From: Gammaproteobacteria bacterium
GTDB taxonomy: Bacteria; Pseudomonadota; Gammaproteobacteria; Burkholderiales; Burkholderiaceae_E
Assembly: GCA_030425615.1 (NCBI GenBank)
Contig: JAUIAI010000096.1
Coordinates: 1-7,730, forward strand
DNA: 7,730 nt
Direction of reading: 5' to 3'
The stretch's first letter is position 1; the number at the start of each line of letters is the position of its first letter. Below are positions 5,538-7,730 of the stretch, piece after piece. A model generated the notes under the pieces. That model worked only from the letters and a program-made list of their open reading frames with translations, did no database searches and was not told the origin of the DNA. Position numbers and translations under genes: made by a program.

Positions 5538-7085
5538 ATGAGCTGGCAACCCGAACTCGACGACATCGCGCGACGGCGCGCCATGGCAGCGGAACTCGGT
5601 GGCGCGGAACGTGTCGCCCGTCACCGCGCCAACGGCCGGCTGACCGTGCGCGAGCGCATCGATCTGCTCGTCGACGAGGGTTCGTTCCAGGAGTTCGGCT
5701 CGATCACGGGGGTACCCGAGTACGACGAGGCCGGTGCGCTGCGCCACCTGCTGCCGACGAACGTCGTCTGCGGACTGGCCCGTATCGGGGGTCGGCAGGT
5801 GTTCGTGACGGGCGACGACTTCACCGTGCGCGGCGGGGCCAACGACGGTGGTCTGCGCGACAAGTTCGTGTTCGCCGAGACCTTCGCGCGGCGCTGGCGC
5901 CTCCCGCTCGTGCGGCTCGTGGACGGCACTGGCGGTGGCGGCTCGGTCAAGCACCTGGAGACCCAGGGGCGGACCTATCTCCCGGACGTTCCGCAGTTCA
6001 CGGCCATGGCCGACGCCTTGGCCGAGATTCCGGTGGTGGCACTGGGGCTGGGCTCGGTGGCCGGCATGGGCGCGGCCCGCGTCTGCGCCAGCCACTATTC
6101 GCAGATGGTCACCGGCACCTCGCAGTTGTTCGCCGCCGGCCCGCCCGTGGTCGAGCGAACCGGCGAGCAGGTCGACAAGGAAACGCTCGGTGGTGCCTCG
6201 ATCCACGCAGCCAACGGCACGATCGACGACCGGGTCGCCGAGGAGGCAGAGGCCTTTGCACGCGCCCGGAGTTTCCTCTCCTATCTGCCCTCCTCCGTGC
6301 ACGAGGCCCCCGGGCGGGCGCCGTGCGACGATCCGGTGGGGCGCCGCGAGGAGAGGCTGATCTCTGCCATTCCGCGCAACGAGCGCCAGGTCTACAAGAT
6401 CAGACCGATCCTGGACGCGGTCTTCGACGTGGGCAGCGTGTTCGAGACGGGTCGCGGCTGGGGCAAGTCGGTAGTGACCGCGCTCGCCCGCCTGGACGGC
6501 TGGCCGGTGGCGGTGCTGGCCAGCGACCCCTATCACTACGGTGGGGCGTGGACCGCGGACGCCTGCCGCAAGGCGGTCCGGCTCACGGACCTCGCCCAGA
6601 CGTTTCACCTGCCCGTCGTGCACTTCGTCGACATCCCGGGCTTCCTGATCGGCACCCAGGCCGAGCAGTCGGGGATCATGCGTGCCGGCAGCCAGGCTCT
6701 GGTGGCCATCCGCCAGAACAGGACGCCGTGGTGCGCGATCATGATCCGCAAAGCCTTCGGCATGGCGGCGCTCACCCAGCGCAACGGCAGCGAGGCGTTC
6801 GTCCGCTATGCGTGGCCCTCCGCCCAGTGGGGCTCGCTGCCCATCGCCGGTGGCGTGCAGGCCGCGTACCGGCGCGATATCGAGGCGTCGGACGACCCGG
6901 ATCGCACCCGAGCCGAGATCGAGGCCCGTCTCGCGAAGTTCCAGTCGCCCATCCGCACCGCCGAAGCGTTCGGAATCGAGGAGATCATCGACCCCCGGGA
7001 CACCCGCCGCATGCTGTGCGAGTTCGCCGCGATGGCCGCGCCCATGCGCGGCGCCGGCCGGACCGGCTTCGGCTACCGGCCCTGA
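5538..7085 (+). CDS. Acyl-CoA carboxylase carboxyltransferase (beta) subunit
   Basis: The 515-residue protein has the two crotonase-fold halves of the biotin-dependent carboxyltransferase family (propionyl-, methylcrotonyl- or geranyl-CoA carboxylase beta, methylmalonyl-CoA decarboxylase alpha). These enzymes move carboxyl from carboxybiotin to an acyl-CoA. The N half shows HRANGRLTVRERIDLLVDEG (29-48), GDDFTVRGG (92-100), LVDGTGGGGSVKH (127-139) and LFAAGPPVVERTGEQVDKE (197-215). The C half shows RPILDAVFDVGSVFETGRGW (289-308), VHFVDIPGFLIGTQAEQSGI (361-380), RKAFGMAAL (404-412) and FVRYAWPSAQWGSLPIAGG (421-439). Length is normal for PccB. Several loops differ from well-known members: DIPGF for DTPGF, GTGGGGS for SGGAR, and FGMAAL where a GGAY or GAG segment is usual. 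The substrate is therefore left open. No biotin carboxylase or biotin-carrier gene is in the window. The gene is transcribed away from hyi and ends inside the histidine kinase end. Confidence 0.9.
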   Translation: MSWQPELDDIARRRAMAAELGGAERVARHRANGRLTVRERIDLLVDEGSFQEFGSITGVPEYDEAGALRHLLPTNVVCGLARIGGRQVFVTGDDFTVRGGANDGGLRDKFVFAETFARRWRLPLVRLVDGTGGGGSVKHLETQGRTYLPDVPQFTAMADALAEIPVVALGLGSVAGMGAARVCASHYSQMVTGTSQLFAAGPPVVERTGEQVDKETLGGASIHAANGTIDDRVAEEAEAFARARSFLSYLPSSVHEAPGRAPCDDPVGRREERLISAIPRNERQVYKIRPILDAVFDVGSVFETGRGWGKSVVTALARLDGWPVAVLASDPYHYGGAWTADACRKAVRLTDLAQTFHLPVVHFVDIPGFLIGTQAEQSGIMRAGSQALVAIRQNRTPWCAIMIRKAFGMAALTQRNGSEAFVRYAWPSAQWGSLPIAGGVQAAYRRDIEASDDPDRTRAEIEARLAKFQSPIRTAEAFGIEEIIDPRDTRRMLCEFAAMAAPMRGAGRTGFGYRP

Positions 7086-7730
7086 TCCCGGGTTGGTCCG
7101 GGCGCCCGCTCGCCTTCCGCCCGTGCCGGCAGGTCGACTTCCCGTGGCGCGCCGGTCGACCTGGGAAACCGAAGGATGGCCACCGTGCCGCCCGACGGCC
7201 CGGGCCGGTGGCCCAGTTCGCCCTGGTGATGCTGGGCGATCTGCGCGGCCAGGGCCAGCCCGAGACCGAACCGCCTGACCGGGTCACCGGTGACGAACGG
7301 CTCTGTCGGGCGCCCCTCGAGCGTTTCCGGAATGCCGCTGCCCGTATCGGTCACCGTGATTTCGATCCAGTCCCCCGCGGCCGCGAGCGCCAGCCGGACC
7401 GGGTCGGGTCTGTCCTTCATCGCGGCATCCGCATTGCGGACCAGCTCGACGATCGCGATGCCGAGCTGCGTCCCGTCCGCGTCGAACGCGACGTCGTCGG
7501 CGTGCCGGATGACCTCCCGCCCTTCCGAGACGGCGCCCGACAGGTCGACCCCCTCCAGGAAAGCGGCTCCCCTCAGTGGGCGCGGTTCGAAGCGCGGCGC
7601 TTGCGAGTACCTGAGCAACCGCCCGGTCAGATCGATCCCGCGCTTCACCGCGCCCTCGACGATATCGAGCCATTGATCCGTCGATTGCCCGGTCTTGACC
7701 GCCCTCCGGATGCCTTCGGCGCCGAGCAAC
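7073..7730 (-). CDS. Sensor histidine kinase, C-terminal part (cut by window edge)
   Basis: The visible 219 or so codons give the last helix of a dimerisation domain (about 1-45 of the fragment, ending LTGRLLRYSQ). A complete HATPase_c domain follows: N box IVELVRNADAAM (93-104), G1 box DTGSGIP (128-134), F box TEPFVTG (142-148), G2 box FGLGLALAAQIAQHHQG (154-170) and a final GGTVAILRFP (180-189). A polar tail of about 30 residues ends the protein at a TAG. The ATP-binding residues needed for autophosphorylation are present. The phospho-accepting His and the sensor region lie beyond the right edge, so the signal sensed is unknown. The arrangement resembles NtrB-like or PAS-type kinases. No response regulator is downstream. 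The last 13 bases overlap the end of the convergent carboxyltransferase gene. Confidence 0.9.
   Translation of the reverse strand, partial: LLGAEGIRRAVKTGQSTDQWLDIVEGAVKRGIDLTGRLLRYSQAPRFEPRPLRGAAFLEGVDLSGAVSEGREVIRHADDVAFDADGTQLGIAIVELVRNADAAMKDRPDPVRLALAAAGDWIEITVTDTGSGIPETLEGRPTEPFVTGDPVRRFGLGLALAAQIAQHHQGELGHRPGPSGGTVAILRFPRSTGAPREVDLPARAEGERAPGPTRDQGR

Noticed and set aside
5442..6623. Upstream extension of the hyi frame
   Set aside because: It is antisense to the carboxyltransferase; hydroxypyruvate isomerase similarity begins at the TTG at 5441.
1..7730. CRISPR array, tRNA or rRNA gene, insertion sequence, toxin-antitoxin or phage-defence genes
   Set aside because: No regularly spaced repeats, cloverleaf, transposase signature, paired terminal repeats or defence domains were seen on either strand.

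Overview
The window is dense, high-GC protein-coding DNA with the codon pattern and gene content of a free-living proteobacterium. The purC-purE-purK-sua5 order on one strand is a familiar beta/gammaproteobacterial arrangement; I cannot place the organism more finely than that. No RNA gene, CRISPR array, insertion sequence or phage gene is visible, and no gene-free stretch exceeds 100 bases.

Layout. Positions 1-888 hold the 3' parts of two unrelated genes that run outward from a single junction near 490-520. On the minus strand, leftward, is the end of a PQQ-dependent (quinohemoprotein) dehydrogenase with a C-terminal cytochrome c domain. On the plus strand, rightward, is the end of an alpha/beta hydrolase. 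Both have lost their 5' parts at the same place, which suggests either an inversion endpoint or a chimeric assembly join. Positions 931-4587 (minus) hold a tight purine/tRNA-modification operon: purC (SAICAR synthetase), purE (N5-CAIR mutase), purK (N5-CAIR synthetase) and sua5 (threonylcarbamoyl-AMP synthase). The genes overlap by 4 bases, or are spaced by 62 and 2 bases. Positions 4650-5441 (minus) hold a hydroxypyruvate isomerase with a TTG start. Divergent from it, 5538-7085 (plus), is a complete acyl-CoA carboxylase carboxyltransferase (beta) subunit with no biotin carboxylase partner in view. Positions 7073-7730 (minus) hold the C-terminal part of a sensor histidine kinase, cut by the window edge, whose end overlaps the carboxylase end by 13 bases.

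How the genes work together. PurK makes N5-CAIR from AIR, PurE converts it to CAIR, and PurC joins CAIR to aspartate. The operon therefore encodes three consecutive steps of IMP synthesis. Sua5 rides along, giving the first step of t6A tRNA modification. Hydroxypyruvate isomerase and the carboxyltransferase share a 96-base divergent control region with a 16-base perfect palindrome and a plausible sigma-70 promoter, but no metabolic link between them is demonstrated.

I found no convincing previously undescribed multi-gene system. The items most worth a second look are the gene-fusion junction near 500, the unusual active-site loops of the solitary carboxyltransferase, and the palindrome in the divergent promoter.
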